Assembly (NCBI GenBank): GCA_947374485.1 | Contig: CANCCF010000094.1 | Coordinates: 1 to 14,430, forward strand | Source of the DNA: Comamonadaceae bacterium | Lineage (GTDB): Bacteria > Pseudomonadota > Gammaproteobacteria > Burkholderiales > Burkholderiaceae_C | DNA length: 14,430 nucleotides | Reading direction: 5' to 3' | Notes under the pieces: generated by a model | What the model was told of the DNA's origin: nothing | Database searches by the model: none | Seen by the model: the letters and a program-made list of their open reading frames with translations, nothing else | Made by a program: the position numbers and the translations under genes | In this document: one piece after another, positions 6,854 to 13,568 of the stretch | Layout of the letters: each line of letters begins with the position of its first letter | Position numbering within the stretch: the first letter of the stretch is position 1

Positions 6854-7276
6854 TCAGGCGCGGCCGATGATGCTGGCTGTGGCCATCAGTTCTTCGAGCA
6901 GCGCCAATGACACCTTGCCGGAAACCGCATACGGGTCCAGTTCGGGCTTCTCGGCGTACTTGAGCAATATGCTGGTGTTGACCTTGGCCATGTTGACCTG
7001 CCCCATGGTCCAGCCACCGAAGCGGCGCTCGGTGATCTCTTCGTAATGCAACAGCACCACGTCTTTGTGGCGCGGGTCCTTCTGGATATGGCCATAGAGA
7101 TCGCTCACCGCCGTGCGCCCGCCTTCGATGGCCTGCAAAAAAATGCCGCCGCCATAGCACAGGATGCCGGTGATACCGCTGCCCGGGTTGAACTGGCGCG
7201 ACTGCGAGAGGATGTCATCGATGGCGCTGCAAGCCGGGTCGATGGCGCGGCTGGCATATAACAAACGGACCAACAT
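6854..7276 (-). CDS. BLUF-domain blue-light sensor protein
   Basis: BLUF domains bind FAD and sense blue light by rearranging hydrogen bonds around the flavin. The 140-residue protein is a short, single-domain BLUF. All the diagnostic residues are present: Tyr7 in RLLYAS, Asn30 in SRQFN, Gln48 in GIFLQAIEG, and Trp89 with Met91 in GGWTMG, so a photoactive flavin site is expected. GITGIL (34-39) and DPRHKDV (67-73) are also typical. About 45 residues follow the fold and probably form the C-terminal helices. There is no fused output domain, so it must act through a partner. It starts 4 bases after the folE stop, with GGAAGG inside the last folE codons as its ribosome binding site, which strongly suggests co-transcription and perhaps translational coupling. 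The partner and the output are not known from sequence. Confidence 0.93.
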   Translation of the reverse strand: MLVRLLYASRAIDPACSAIDDILSQSRQFNPGSGITGILCYGGGIFLQAIEGGRTAVSDLYGHIQKDPRHKDVVLLHYEEITERRFGGWTMGQVNMAKVNTSILLKYAEKPELDPYAVSGKVSLALLEELMATASIIGRA

Positions 7277-7280
7277 GGCT

Positions 7281-8006
7281 TCAGCCCTTCCGAGGTATGA
7301 GGGACAAGAACTCGCGGCGCAGGTCCGGGTTTTTCAGGAAGGCACCGCGCATGACCGAGTTGATCATCTTGCTGTCCATGTCTTTCACGCCGCGCCAGGA
7401 CATGCAGTAATGGCTGGCTTCCATGACGATGGCCAGGCCGTCGGGCTGGGTCTTTTCCTGGATCAGGTCGGCGAGTTGCACCACCGCCTCTTCCTGGATT
7501 TGCGGACGCCCCATGATCCACTCGGCCAGACGCGCATACTTGGACAGGCCAATCACGTTGGTGTGCTCATTGGGCAGCACGCCAATCCAGATCTGGCCGA
7601 TGACCGGGCAGAAGTGGTGGCTGCAGGCACTGCGCACCGTGATGGGCCCGACGATCATGAGCTCATTGAGGTGCTCGGCATTGGGAAATTCGGTGATGCT
7701 GGGGGCGGGCAGGTAGCGACCCTTGAACACCTCGTTGAGGTACATCTTGGCCACCCGGCGCGCGGTGTTGCCGGTGTTGTGGTCGCGCTCGGTGTCAATC
7801 ACCAGGCTGCTGAGCACACCCTTCATTTTTTCTTCTACTTCGTCGAGCAGCAACTCGAGCTCACCGGGTTGAATGAACTGCGAAATGTTGTCATTGGCGT
7901 TGAAACGTTTGCGCGATGCGTGGATGCGCTCACGGATCTTGACGGAAACCGGAGTCCCCTCTTCGGCATCGTTTGGGTTCATGCTGCTCTGCATTTTCAT
8001 TAACAT
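7281..8006 (-). CDS. folE: GTP cyclohydrolase I
   Basis: The enzyme converts GTP to 7,8-dihydroneopterin triphosphate plus formate, the first step of folate and pterin synthesis, as a cytosolic homodecamer. The 241-residue protein shows zinc ligands Cys128, His131 (in SACSHHFC) and Cys201 (in SHYCMSWRG), substrate-site residues Lys156 and Arg159 (GLSKYAR), Gln171-Glu172 (RPQIQEE), His199 and Arg205. The family's usual CEHH reads CSHH here, with an extra Cys133. About 45 N-terminal residues precede the conserved fold, somewhat longer than E. coli. The start is ambiguous: ATG codons in frame lie at 8006, 8000, 7994 and 7982, none with a strong ribosome binding site; the longest is reported. A promoter-like sequence lies directly upstream. 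The BLUF gene follows 4 bases after the stop. nudB, the next pathway step, is about 2 kb upstream on the same strand. Confidence 0.93.
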   Translation of the reverse strand: MLMKMQSSMNPNDAEEGTPVSVKIRERIHASRKRFNANDNISQFIQPGELELLLDEVEEKMKGVLSSLVIDTERDHNTGNTARRVAKMYLNEVFKGRYLPAPSITEFPNAEHLNELMIVGPITVRSACSHHFCPVIGQIWIGVLPNEHTNVIGLSKYARLAEWIMGRPQIQEEAVVQLADLIQEKTQPDGLAIVMEASHYCMSWRGVKDMDSKMINSVMRGAFLKNPDLRREFLSLIPRKG

Positions 8007-8037
8007 GGAATGATATTACCAGTCTTTAAACAGTAAG

Positions 8038-8066
8038 GTTATAGCTGTGAACTCCCTGAGAAACAA
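8038..8066 (-). promoter_or_regulatory. Sigma-70-like promoter candidate for folE-BLUF
   Basis: On the minus strand, TTGTTT (8066-8061) and TATAAC (8043-8038) are separated by exactly 17 bases. The -10 matches five of six consensus bases and the -35 three of six. Transcription would start near 8031, about 25 bases before the first folE ATG. It lies in the 78-base gap after the clsB-type gene and is the best promoter match I saw in the window. It suggests that folE and the BLUF gene form a unit with their own start. Confidence 0.5.
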
Positions 8067-8084
8067 GGGCTGCGTGCTATCAAA

Positions 8085-9287
8085 TCAGTAGTCCCGTCCG
8101 GTTAGAAACAGGGCCAGGCGCATCAGGTTGTTGGCCAGGCGGTCCAGTACGCGCTGCCACAGCGGCCGACTGCCAAAGTGGGTCCGGTCAAGCTGCACGC
8201 TGTGCTGGGCGATGGCCGCATTGAGCGGCGCCAACAGGGTTTGTGCAAAGGCCGCGTCGTCCACCACCACATTGGCCTCACGCGCCAACAACAGGCTCAA
8301 GGGGTCCAGGTTGGAGGAGCCCACCGTGGCCCAATGGCCATCGATCACTGCCACCTTGGCATGCAGGAAGCCGGTTTGGTACTCATGGATCTCCACACCC
8401 GCGTCGAGTAACGCGCCGTAAACCGGTTTGGCAGCGTGGAACTGCATGAAGAACTCGTAGCGCCCCTGCAACAACAGACGCACCCGCACGCCGCGCTGCA
8501 CCGCATGCACCAGGGACCGGCGCAACTTGGCACCGGGCAGAAAGTAGGCGTTGGAAATCACCACCTCCTGTTTGGCGCGGGCGATCGCCGCGCGGTAGGC
8601 GCGCTCAATGCGGGTGCGGTTGCGCAGGTTGTCACGCAGCAGCAGCGCCGCCTGCATGCCGCCTGTGCTGTCCGAGGCGGCCCCCTTGCCGCCGGTGGGC
8701 ACCACGGCCACGCGCTCCAGGCTGCGTTTGGCGCCACGAAACTCGCCACGCTCGAGCTGGCGTGTGGCCTGCAGGCGCTGCCAGAACTGGTCCATGGTCT
8801 GGTAGATGTCGGCCACCAATGGCCCGCTCACCTGCACCGCAAAGTCGAGGCGACGCGAGGTCTGCAGGCCGTGGCTGAGCTCGACAAAATCATCCAGCAC
8901 ATTGATGCCGCCACAAAAGGCCAGTGCCCGGTCCACCACGCAGAGCTTGCGGTGCAGGCGGCGCCAGCGCCCCGGTATCAGAAGGCCCAGGGAACCCAGG
9001 GGGGAGAACTGCTGCCACTGCATGCCGCAGGCGCGCATGCGCTCGGTCCAGCGCTGCGGCAAGGTCGGCGTGCCAATGCCGTCCACCACCAGGTACACCG
9101 CCACACCCCGCTGGGCCGCGCGCTCCAGAGCGCCCAGCACAGCCTCACCCGTGACGTCGTCATGGAAGATGTAAGTCTCCAGATGGACCTCCAACTGCGC
9201 TGCATCCAAAGCTGCCACCAGCGCCGGAAAGAAGGCTTCGCCGGTGGTGAGCAATTGCACGCTGTGGCCGCCGCGCAGGGTGTACAT
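8085..9287 (-). CDS. clsB: Cardiolipin synthase B-like phospholipase D family protein
   Basis: This is a phospholipase D-superfamily phosphatidyltransferase; ClsB-type enzymes make cardiolipin at the inner membrane. The 400-residue protein has two complete HKD motifs: HRKLCVVD (His112, Lys114, Asp119), followed by FCGGINVLDD, and HAKVAVID (His309, Lys311, Asp316), followed by GSSNLDP. There are no N-terminal membrane helices, unlike ClsA, which fits ClsB (YbhO). The ATG at 9287 is chosen because it comes one base after the stop of the upstream EEP gene, with AGG about 7 bases before it; the open frame extends 12 codons further but overlaps that gene. The pairing with a YbhP-like EEP protein is the arrangement found in E. 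coli (ybhP-ybhO), which supports the clsB call over other PLD-like enzymes. Confidence 0.88.
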   Translation of the reverse strand: MYTLRGGHSVQLLTTGEAFFPALVAALDAAQLEVHLETYIFHDDVTGEAVLGALERAAQRGVAVYLVVDGIGTPTLPQRWTERMRACGMQWQQFSPLGSLGLLIPGRWRRLHRKLCVVDRALAFCGGINVLDDFVELSHGLQTSRRLDFAVQVSGPLVADIYQTMDQFWQRLQATRQLERGEFRGAKRSLERVAVVPTGGKGAASDSTGGMQAALLLRDNLRNRTRIERAYRAAIARAKQEVVISNAYFLPGAKLRRSLVHAVQRGVRVRLLLQGRYEFFMQFHAAKPVYGALLDAGVEIHEYQTGFLHAKVAVIDGHWATVGSSNLDPLSLLLAREANVVVDDAAFAQTLLAPLNAAIAQHSVQLDRTHFGSRPLWQRVLDRLANNLMRLALFLTGRDY

Positions 9288-9288
9288 G

Positions 9289-10032
9289 TCAGACCTGCGG
9301 GGCTGTGAGCTCGAATTCCGCAATCAGCGGCAAGTGGTCCGACATGCGCCACCAGATACGGCCTCGCGGCACATGCTGGCTCAGTGGCACCATGCCACGC
9401 GCATACACGTGGTCAAACTGCACCAGCGGCAAACGCGCCGGAAAGGTCGGCGTGGGCGTGGCAGAGCAGCTTTGCAAACCCACGCGCACGAGTGCCTGGC
9501 TGACCATCGCACCCCAGTCGTTGAAGTCACCCGCCACCAGCAGCGCTGCATGGGCCGGAATTTCCCGTTCGATGTACTGCGCCAGCTGTGCCAGCTGGCG
9601 CACACGGCTGGCACGTATCAGCCCCAAATGCACCACCACCACGTGCACGGAATGGCCCTCCACATGGACCTCGGCATGCAGCAGGCCGCGCTGCTCGAAG
9701 CGGTGGTCCGACATGTCTTCATGCTGGTCCGACAACACCGGCCAGCACGACAGAATGGCATTGCCATGCTCGCCGTGGCGGGTGATGGCATTGGTGCGAT
9801 AGACCACGTGGTAGCCCTCGGGCGCCAGGAAATCGGCCTGCGCCTGCTCGGGCCAGTGCGTGAAATAGGCGGCCTCGCGCCGGTGCATTTTGCGCACCTC
9901 CTGCAGGCACACGATGTCCGCCTCGAACTGCTCCACCGCATGGCCCAGGTTGTGGATTTCCAGGCGCCGATTCGGCCCCAGACCCTGCACGCCCTTGTGG
10001 ATGTTGTAGGTGGCAATGCGCAGGCGCGTCAT
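9289..10032 (-). CDS. Endonuclease/exonuclease/phosphatase (EEP) family protein, YbhP-like
   Basis: EEP-fold proteins are metal-dependent phosphoesterases acting on nucleic acids, phospholipids or phosphorylated small molecules. The 247-residue protein shows the fold's motifs in order: ATYNIHKG (residues 7-14; Asn10), CLQEV (42-46; metal-binding Glu45), HLG (135-137), GDFND (168-172; Asp169, Asn171) and MSDHLPL (230-236; Asp232-His233). All catalytic positions are intact. The ATG at 10032 overlaps the nudB stop by four bases (ATGA) and has a strong ribosome binding site (AAGGGGA), so it is preferred over an upstream start 36 codons earlier. The cardiolipin synthase gene begins one base after its stop. 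Its constant pairing with clsB suggests a lipid-related substrate, but the reaction is unknown. Confidence 0.87.
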   Translation of the reverse strand: MTRLRIATYNIHKGVQGLGPNRRLEIHNLGHAVEQFEADIVCLQEVRKMHRREAAYFTHWPEQAQADFLAPEGYHVVYRTNAITRHGEHGNAILSCWPVLSDQHEDMSDHRFEQRGLLHAEVHVEGHSVHVVVVHLGLIRASRVRQLAQLAQYIEREIPAHAALLVAGDFNDWGAMVSQALVRVGLQSCSATPTPTFPARLPLVQFDHVYARGMVPLSQHVPRGRIWWRMSDHLPLIAEFELTAPQV

Positions 10033-10523
10033 GCCACTTCCCCTTGGCCCTGCATGCCTGCAAAGCGTGGCAGCATCAGGATCGCTTCGGCGTTCGAGGG
10101 CGAGAAGCACATCGCCGCTGCCTGTTGATGAGCCAGCCATTGGTAATGGGTGTGCTCGCGCGGGCTCAGCGTCACCGGCGTCCCCACTGGCACTTGCAGG
10201 CCGAACACGCGCTCGGTGTTGTACAGCGTGCCCGGTGCATAGCGATGCAGCCAGCGTTCGTAGATGTTGTAGACGTTCTCCAGATGCCAGTCCTGCAGGC
10301 CCCCATGCAACGGCGTGCCCTCAGAACAGTCGATGCCGGTTTCCTCCTGCACCTCGCGTATCGCAGTTTCAGCAAAGCTGTGATGCAACGCGTCCTTGCT
10401 GCCGGTGACGGATTGCCAGAACACGGTGTCGGGCGTGTCAGCGCGGCGGATCAGCAGCACGTCCAGCGCCGGGGTGTAGATCACCACCAGCACGGACTGC
10501 GCAATCTTGAACGGTTTGGTCAT
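10029..10523 (-). CDS. nudB: Nudix hydrolase, probable dihydroneopterin triphosphate diphosphatase
   Basis: NudB removes pyrophosphate from dihydroneopterin triphosphate, the step after FolE in folate synthesis, and was first named for dATP hydrolysis. The 164-residue length and the N-terminus (KIAQSVLVVIYTPALDVLL, residues 6-24) match NudB. The Nudix box runs from Gly41 to Ile64; its catalytic half REVQEETGI (56-64) is intact, but the first half is one residue longer than the standard spacing and has His where the first Glu is expected. FWQSVTG (35-41) is typical. The ATG at 10523 fits homologues; it has no ribosome binding site and follows directly the T-rich end of a strong hairpin. The stop overlaps the EEP start by four bases. 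The aspS-nudB order is a familiar one. The substrate is inferred from family and context. Confidence 0.85.
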   Translation of the reverse strand: MTKPFKIAQSVLVVIYTPALDVLLIRRADTPDTVFWQSVTGSKDALHHSFAETAIREVQEETGIDCSEGTPLHGGLQDWHLENVYNIYERWLHRYAPGTLYNTERVFGLQVPVGTPVTLSPREHTHYQWLAHQQAAAMCFSPSNAEAILMLPRFAGMQGQGEVA

Positions 10524-10527
10524 AAGA

Positions 10528-10552
10528 AAAGGGCGCCGAAAAGGCGCCCTTT
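10528..10552 (-). terminator. Strong hairpin with T-tract, terminator-like, directly before nudB
   Basis: Ten perfectly paired bases, AAAGGGCGCC (10528-10537) and GGCGCCCTTT (10543-10552), enclose a five-base loop. Read on the minus strand, in the direction of aspS, the stem is followed by TTTTCTT and then the nudB ATG, so the last T touches the start codon. This has the form of a Rho-independent terminator for the aspS transcript, or an attenuator for nudB. The symmetric stem could also act on the plus strand, but no plus-strand gene enters here. Confidence 0.75.
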
Positions 10553-10571
10553 CATTGTGCACCAGGAGAGT

Positions 10572-10660
10572 GTGGCCCCCACGGTTGCCCACTGCGTGTG
10601 GCGCCCTGCCCCCCATGGGGGCCGCGTTCTGCCTTGGGGCGGCCCGGCGGCAAAACTGCC
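10572..10660 (-). repeat. Dispersed GC-rich intergenic repeat, copy 2
   Basis: This is the second copy of the element at 6761-6850, in inverted orientation, filling the gap between the aspS stop and the hairpin before nudB. The first stem is kept: GGCAAAAC (10649-10656) faces GTTCTGCC (10626-10633), where relative to copy 1 one C-G pair has become T-A and another has become a G-T wobble. The CCCCC/GGGGG hairpin and the CCAC/GTGG hairpin are also retained. Here the element is read in its sense direction by the aspS transcript, whereas copy 1 is read in antisense. Confidence 0.8.
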
Positions 10661-10678
10661 AGGCCTGCGTGCGCTAGC

Positions 10679-12496
10679 TCACGCAGGCTTGGCGGCCAGT
10701 TCGGTGTTGCGCAGACGGATGTGCAGCTCGCGCAACTGCTTCTCGTCGACCAGGCTGGGCGCTTGCGTGAGCAGGCACTGGGCGCGCTGGGTCTTGGGGA
10801 AGGCAATCACATCGCGGATCGACTCGGCCCCGGTCATCATGGTGACGATGCGGTCCAGGCCAAAGGCCAGGCCACCGTGCGGAGGCGCGCCGTACTGCAG
10901 GGCGTCGAGCAAAAAGCCAAATTTGATTTGCGCTTCTTCGGGCGTGATCTTCAGGGCATCGAACACTTTTTGCTGCACATCGGCGCGGTGGATACGCACC
11001 GAGCCGCCGCCCATCTCCCAGCCGTTCAAGACCATGTCGTAGCCCTGCGAGATGCACTTCTCGGGCGCGGTGACCATCCAGTCCTCGTGCCCTTCCTTCG
11101 GCGCGGTGAAGGGGTGGTGCACGGCGGTGTAGCGCTGGTTCTCTTCGTCGAACTCGAACATGGGGAAGTCCACCACCCACAGCGGGCGCCAGCCGGCGGT
11201 GAACAGGCCGTTCTTCTTGCCGAACTCGCTGTGGCCGATCTTGATGCGCAGGGCACCGATGGCGTCGTTGACAATCTTCTCTTTGTCCGCGCCAAAGAAA
11301 ATCAGGTCGCCGTCCTGTGCGCCGCTGCGTGCCAGCACTTCGGCCAACGCCTTGTCGTGCAGGTTCTTGACGATGGGGCTTTGCAGGCCATCGCGGCCCT
11401 TGCTCAGGTCATTGACGCGGATATAGGCCAGGCCCTTGGCGCCGTAAATCTTGACGAACTCGGTGTAGGCGTCGATCTCGCCACGGCTGATGCCACCGCC
11501 CTCCTTGGAGCCGCCGGGCACGCGCAGGGCCACCACGCGGCCGCCCTTCATGGTGGCCGCACCGGAGAAGACCTTGAAGTCCACATCGGCCATGACGTCG
11601 GTGACCTCGGTGAACTGCAGGTTCACGCGCAGGTCGGGCTTGTCCGAGCCGTACAGGCGCGCGGCGTCCTGGTAGGTCATGACCGGGAACGCGCCCAGGT
11701 CCACCCCAATGGTGTTCTTGAAGACGGTGGTGATCATGCCCTGGAACATGTCGCGGATGTCTTCTTCGCTCAGGAACGAGGTCTCGATATCGATCTGGGT
11801 GAACTCGGGCTGACGGTCGGCGCGCAGGTCTTCGTCACGGAAGCATTTCGTAATTTGGTAGTAGCGATCGAAACCGGCCACCATCAGCAGCTGCTTGAAC
11901 AGCTGGGGCGATTGCGGCAGCGCAAAGAAATGGCCGTCGTGCACGCGGCTGGGCACCAGGTAGTCACGCGCACCTTCGGGCGTGCTTTTCGTGAGCATGG
12001 GGGTTTCGATATCGACAAAACCGTTGGCGTCCAAAAATTTGCGCACTTCCATGGCCACGCGGTAGCGCAGCATCAGGTTGTTTTGCATGTAGGGGCGGCG
12101 CAAGTCCAGCACGCGGTGGGTGAGCCGCGTGGTTTCCGACAGGTTGTCATCATCGAGTTGGAACGGCGGCGTGACCGAGGGGTTGAGCACCTTGAATTCG
12201 TGGCACAGCACTTCGATCTTGCCGCTCTTGAGGTTGTCATTGGCTGTGCCTTCGGGGCGCGCGCGCACCAGGCCAATGATTTGCACGCAGAACTCGTTGC
12301 GCACGCCTTCGGCCACCTTGAACATGTCGGCGCGGTCGGGGTCGCAGACCACTTGGCACTGGCCTTCACGGTCGCGCAGGTCCACAAAGATCACGCCGCC
12401 GTGGTCGCGGCGGCGATTCACCCAGCCGCACAGGGTAACGGTTTGGCCCAGCAGGGCTTCGGTCACAAGACCGCAATAGTGGGAGCGCATGGCCAT
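10679..12496 (-). CDS. aspS: Aspartyl-tRNA synthetase, probably the non-discriminating type
   Basis: This class IIb synthetase charges tRNA-Asp with aspartate in the cytosol. The 605-residue protein has the bacterial layout: N-terminal anticodon-binding OB fold (about 1-105), motif 1 around ANGFVDIETPML (157-168), motif 2 with KCFRDEDLRADRQPEFTQ (217-234; Arg220, Glu222), the bacterial insertion domain in the middle, and motif 3 with GLDR (546-549). In the OB fold, His32 (RRRDHGG) and Gly83 (RPEGT) replace the Leu and Lys of E. coli; this pair marks synthetases that also charge tRNA-Asn with aspartate, as in Pseudomonas aeruginosa. The start may be the ATG at 12496 or at 12490; ribosome binding sites do not decide. 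It lies 38 bases after the DUF502 gene and is followed by a repeat copy and a terminator-like hairpin. Confidence 0.97.
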   Translation of the reverse strand: MAMRSHYCGLVTEALLGQTVTLCGWVNRRRDHGGVIFVDLRDREGQCQVVCDPDRADMFKVAEGVRNEFCVQIIGLVRARPEGTANDNLKSGKIEVLCHEFKVLNPSVTPPFQLDDDNLSETTRLTHRVLDLRRPYMQNNLMLRYRVAMEVRKFLDANGFVDIETPMLTKSTPEGARDYLVPSRVHDGHFFALPQSPQLFKQLLMVAGFDRYYQITKCFRDEDLRADRQPEFTQIDIETSFLSEEDIRDMFQGMITTVFKNTIGVDLGAFPVMTYQDAARLYGSDKPDLRVNLQFTEVTDVMADVDFKVFSGAATMKGGRVVALRVPGGSKEGGGISRGEIDAYTEFVKIYGAKGLAYIRVNDLSKGRDGLQSPIVKNLHDKALAEVLARSGAQDGDLIFFGADKEKIVNDAIGALRIKIGHSEFGKKNGLFTAGWRPLWVVDFPMFEFDEENQRYTAVHHPFTAPKEGHEDWMVTAPEKCISQGYDMVLNGWEMGGGSVRIHRADVQQKVFDALKITPEEAQIKFGFLLDALQYGAPPHGGLAFGLDRIVTMMTGAESIRDVIAFPKTQRAQCLLTQAPSLVDEKQLRELHIRLRNTELAAKPA

Positions 12497-12534
12497 GGCT
12501 TGCTTTCAGAACGCTGCACTGACGGCAGCTGGTT

Positions 12535-13203
12535 TTATAAAGAGGTGTCGGGAAGGGCGGCGGCAGGAACGCCGGGGTGCGCATGCACCGTCGGCGCCAC
12601 CGAGCCCATGGAAATCACGTACGTAAGCGCTTCATCGACGCTCATATTCAGCTCGATCACTTCGGAGCGTGGCAGCATCAAAAAGAAACCGCTGGTCGGG
12701 TTGGGGGTGGTGGGCACATACACGCTCACCATGTCCGCACCCAAGTGGCTTTGCACCTCGCCACCGGGCACACCGGTCTGGAAGGCAATGGTCCAGCTGC
12801 CCGCACGCGGGTACTGCACCAGCAAGGCGGTGCGAAAGGCATTGCCATTGCTGGAGAACAGCGTGTCCGATACCTTTTTGACGCTGTTGTAGATTGACTT
12901 GACGATGGGGATGTTGGTAAACAAAGTGTCCCACTGGCGCAGCCACCAGCGGCCCGCCACATTGGAGACCAGGGCGCCGGTAATGAGCATGCCCGAGACC
13001 ACCAGCAGCACGCCCAGGCCGGGGATGTGGTGCAGGCGCTCGATCAGTGGGTCCATGTCGGTGGGCGTCACCGCCGCCAGCATGGACAGCATGCCGAAGA
13101 ACACCGCATCCATCGTGCCCATCAACCACAGCAGCACCCAGATGGTAATGGCCAGGGGCAGCCAGACCATCAGGCCCGTGAGCAGGTATTTTTTGAAGGG
13201 CAC
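12535..13203 (-). CDS. DUF502 family membrane protein
   Basis: I recognise this as a DUF502 protein, a conserved membrane family of unknown biochemical role in proteobacteria and plants. The 222-residue protein has two strong membrane segments (about residues 7-32 and 61-83), a WWLRQWDTLFTNIPIVKSIY stretch after the second, and the family hallmarks PTTPNPTSGFF near residue 166 and MSVDEALTYVISMG near 188-201. The C-terminal tail is Pro/Ala-rich. The GTG start at 13203 is backed by a good ribosome binding site (GGGAG) six bases away. It lies 23 bases downstream of the fmdB-type gene and 38 bases upstream of aspS, consistent with one operon; this gene order is common in Burkholderiales. Confidence 0.88.
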   Translation of the reverse strand: MPFKKYLLTGLMVWLPLAITIWVLLWLMGTMDAVFFGMLSMLAAVTPTDMDPLIERLHHIPGLGVLLVVSGMLITGALVSNVAGRWWLRQWDTLFTNIPIVKSIYNSVKKVSDTLFSSNGNAFRTALLVQYPRAGSWTIAFQTGVPGGEVQSHLGADMVSVYVPTTPNPTSGFFLMLPRSEVIELNMSVDEALTYVISMGSVAPTVHAHPGVPAAALPDTSL

Positions 13204-13226
13204 GGTGGCTCCCGTTGAGGGTAGGT

Positions 13227-13562
13227 TTAACTGGCGGCCGGGGCGGGCTTGGCTGCAGGGGCTGCGGCAGGCGCGGCCGGTGCCGCAGTTGCCGCGCTGG
13301 CAGCGCCCTCAGTGGACGTGGCTGCGGGTGCCGTCTCGCCACCGGCTGCCGGTGCCACAGCCGTACTGGGCGCTGCGCCCGCGCCCTTGAAATCAGTGGC
13401 ATACCAGCCTGAGCCCTTGAGCTGAAAGCCCGCAGCGGTGACCTGCTTCTGGAACGCAGCCTGGCTGCAGGAGGGGCAATCGGTCAGCGGTGCGTCCGAC
13501 ATCTTTTGCAGGACGTCCTTGGCAAACCCGCAGGACTCGCATTTGTAAGCGTATATGGGCAT
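13227..13562 (-). CDS. FmdB-family zinc ribbon protein
   Basis: The protein starts MPIYAYKCESCG, the hallmark of the FmdB/CxxC putative regulatory family. Four cysteines (Cys8, Cys11, Cys29, Cys32) form a zinc ribbon in the first 35 residues, and residues 44-60 (AGFQLKGSGWYATDFKG) are the conserved end of the domain. From about residue 61 to 111 the chain is almost entirely Ala, Pro, Thr, Gly and Ser, a low-complexity tail probably disordered. The name derives from a proposed regulator of formamidase genes, but members are widespread and their role is not settled. No ribosome binding site is obvious. An inverted repeat and a TATAAT lie just upstream. Confidence 0.9.
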   Translation of the reverse strand: MPIYAYKCESCGFAKDVLQKMSDAPLTDCPSCSQAAFQKQVTAAGFQLKGSGWYATDFKGAGAAPSTAVAPAAGGETAPAATSTEGAASAATAAPAAPAAAPAAKPAPAAS

Positions 13563-13568
13563 GGTTTT

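Noticed and set aside
10033..10140. 36-codon N-terminal extension of the EEP protein
   Set aside because: It overlaps nudB; the ATG at 10032 has a strong ribosome binding site and yields the family N-terminus just before ATYNIHKG.
10598..12892. A 764-codon open frame on the plus strand covering aspS
   Set aside because: It is antisense to aspS and runs into the DUF502 gene. Its His/Gln/Ala/Val-rich composition is the usual mirror of GC-rich codon use, it shows no domain, and aspS is certain.
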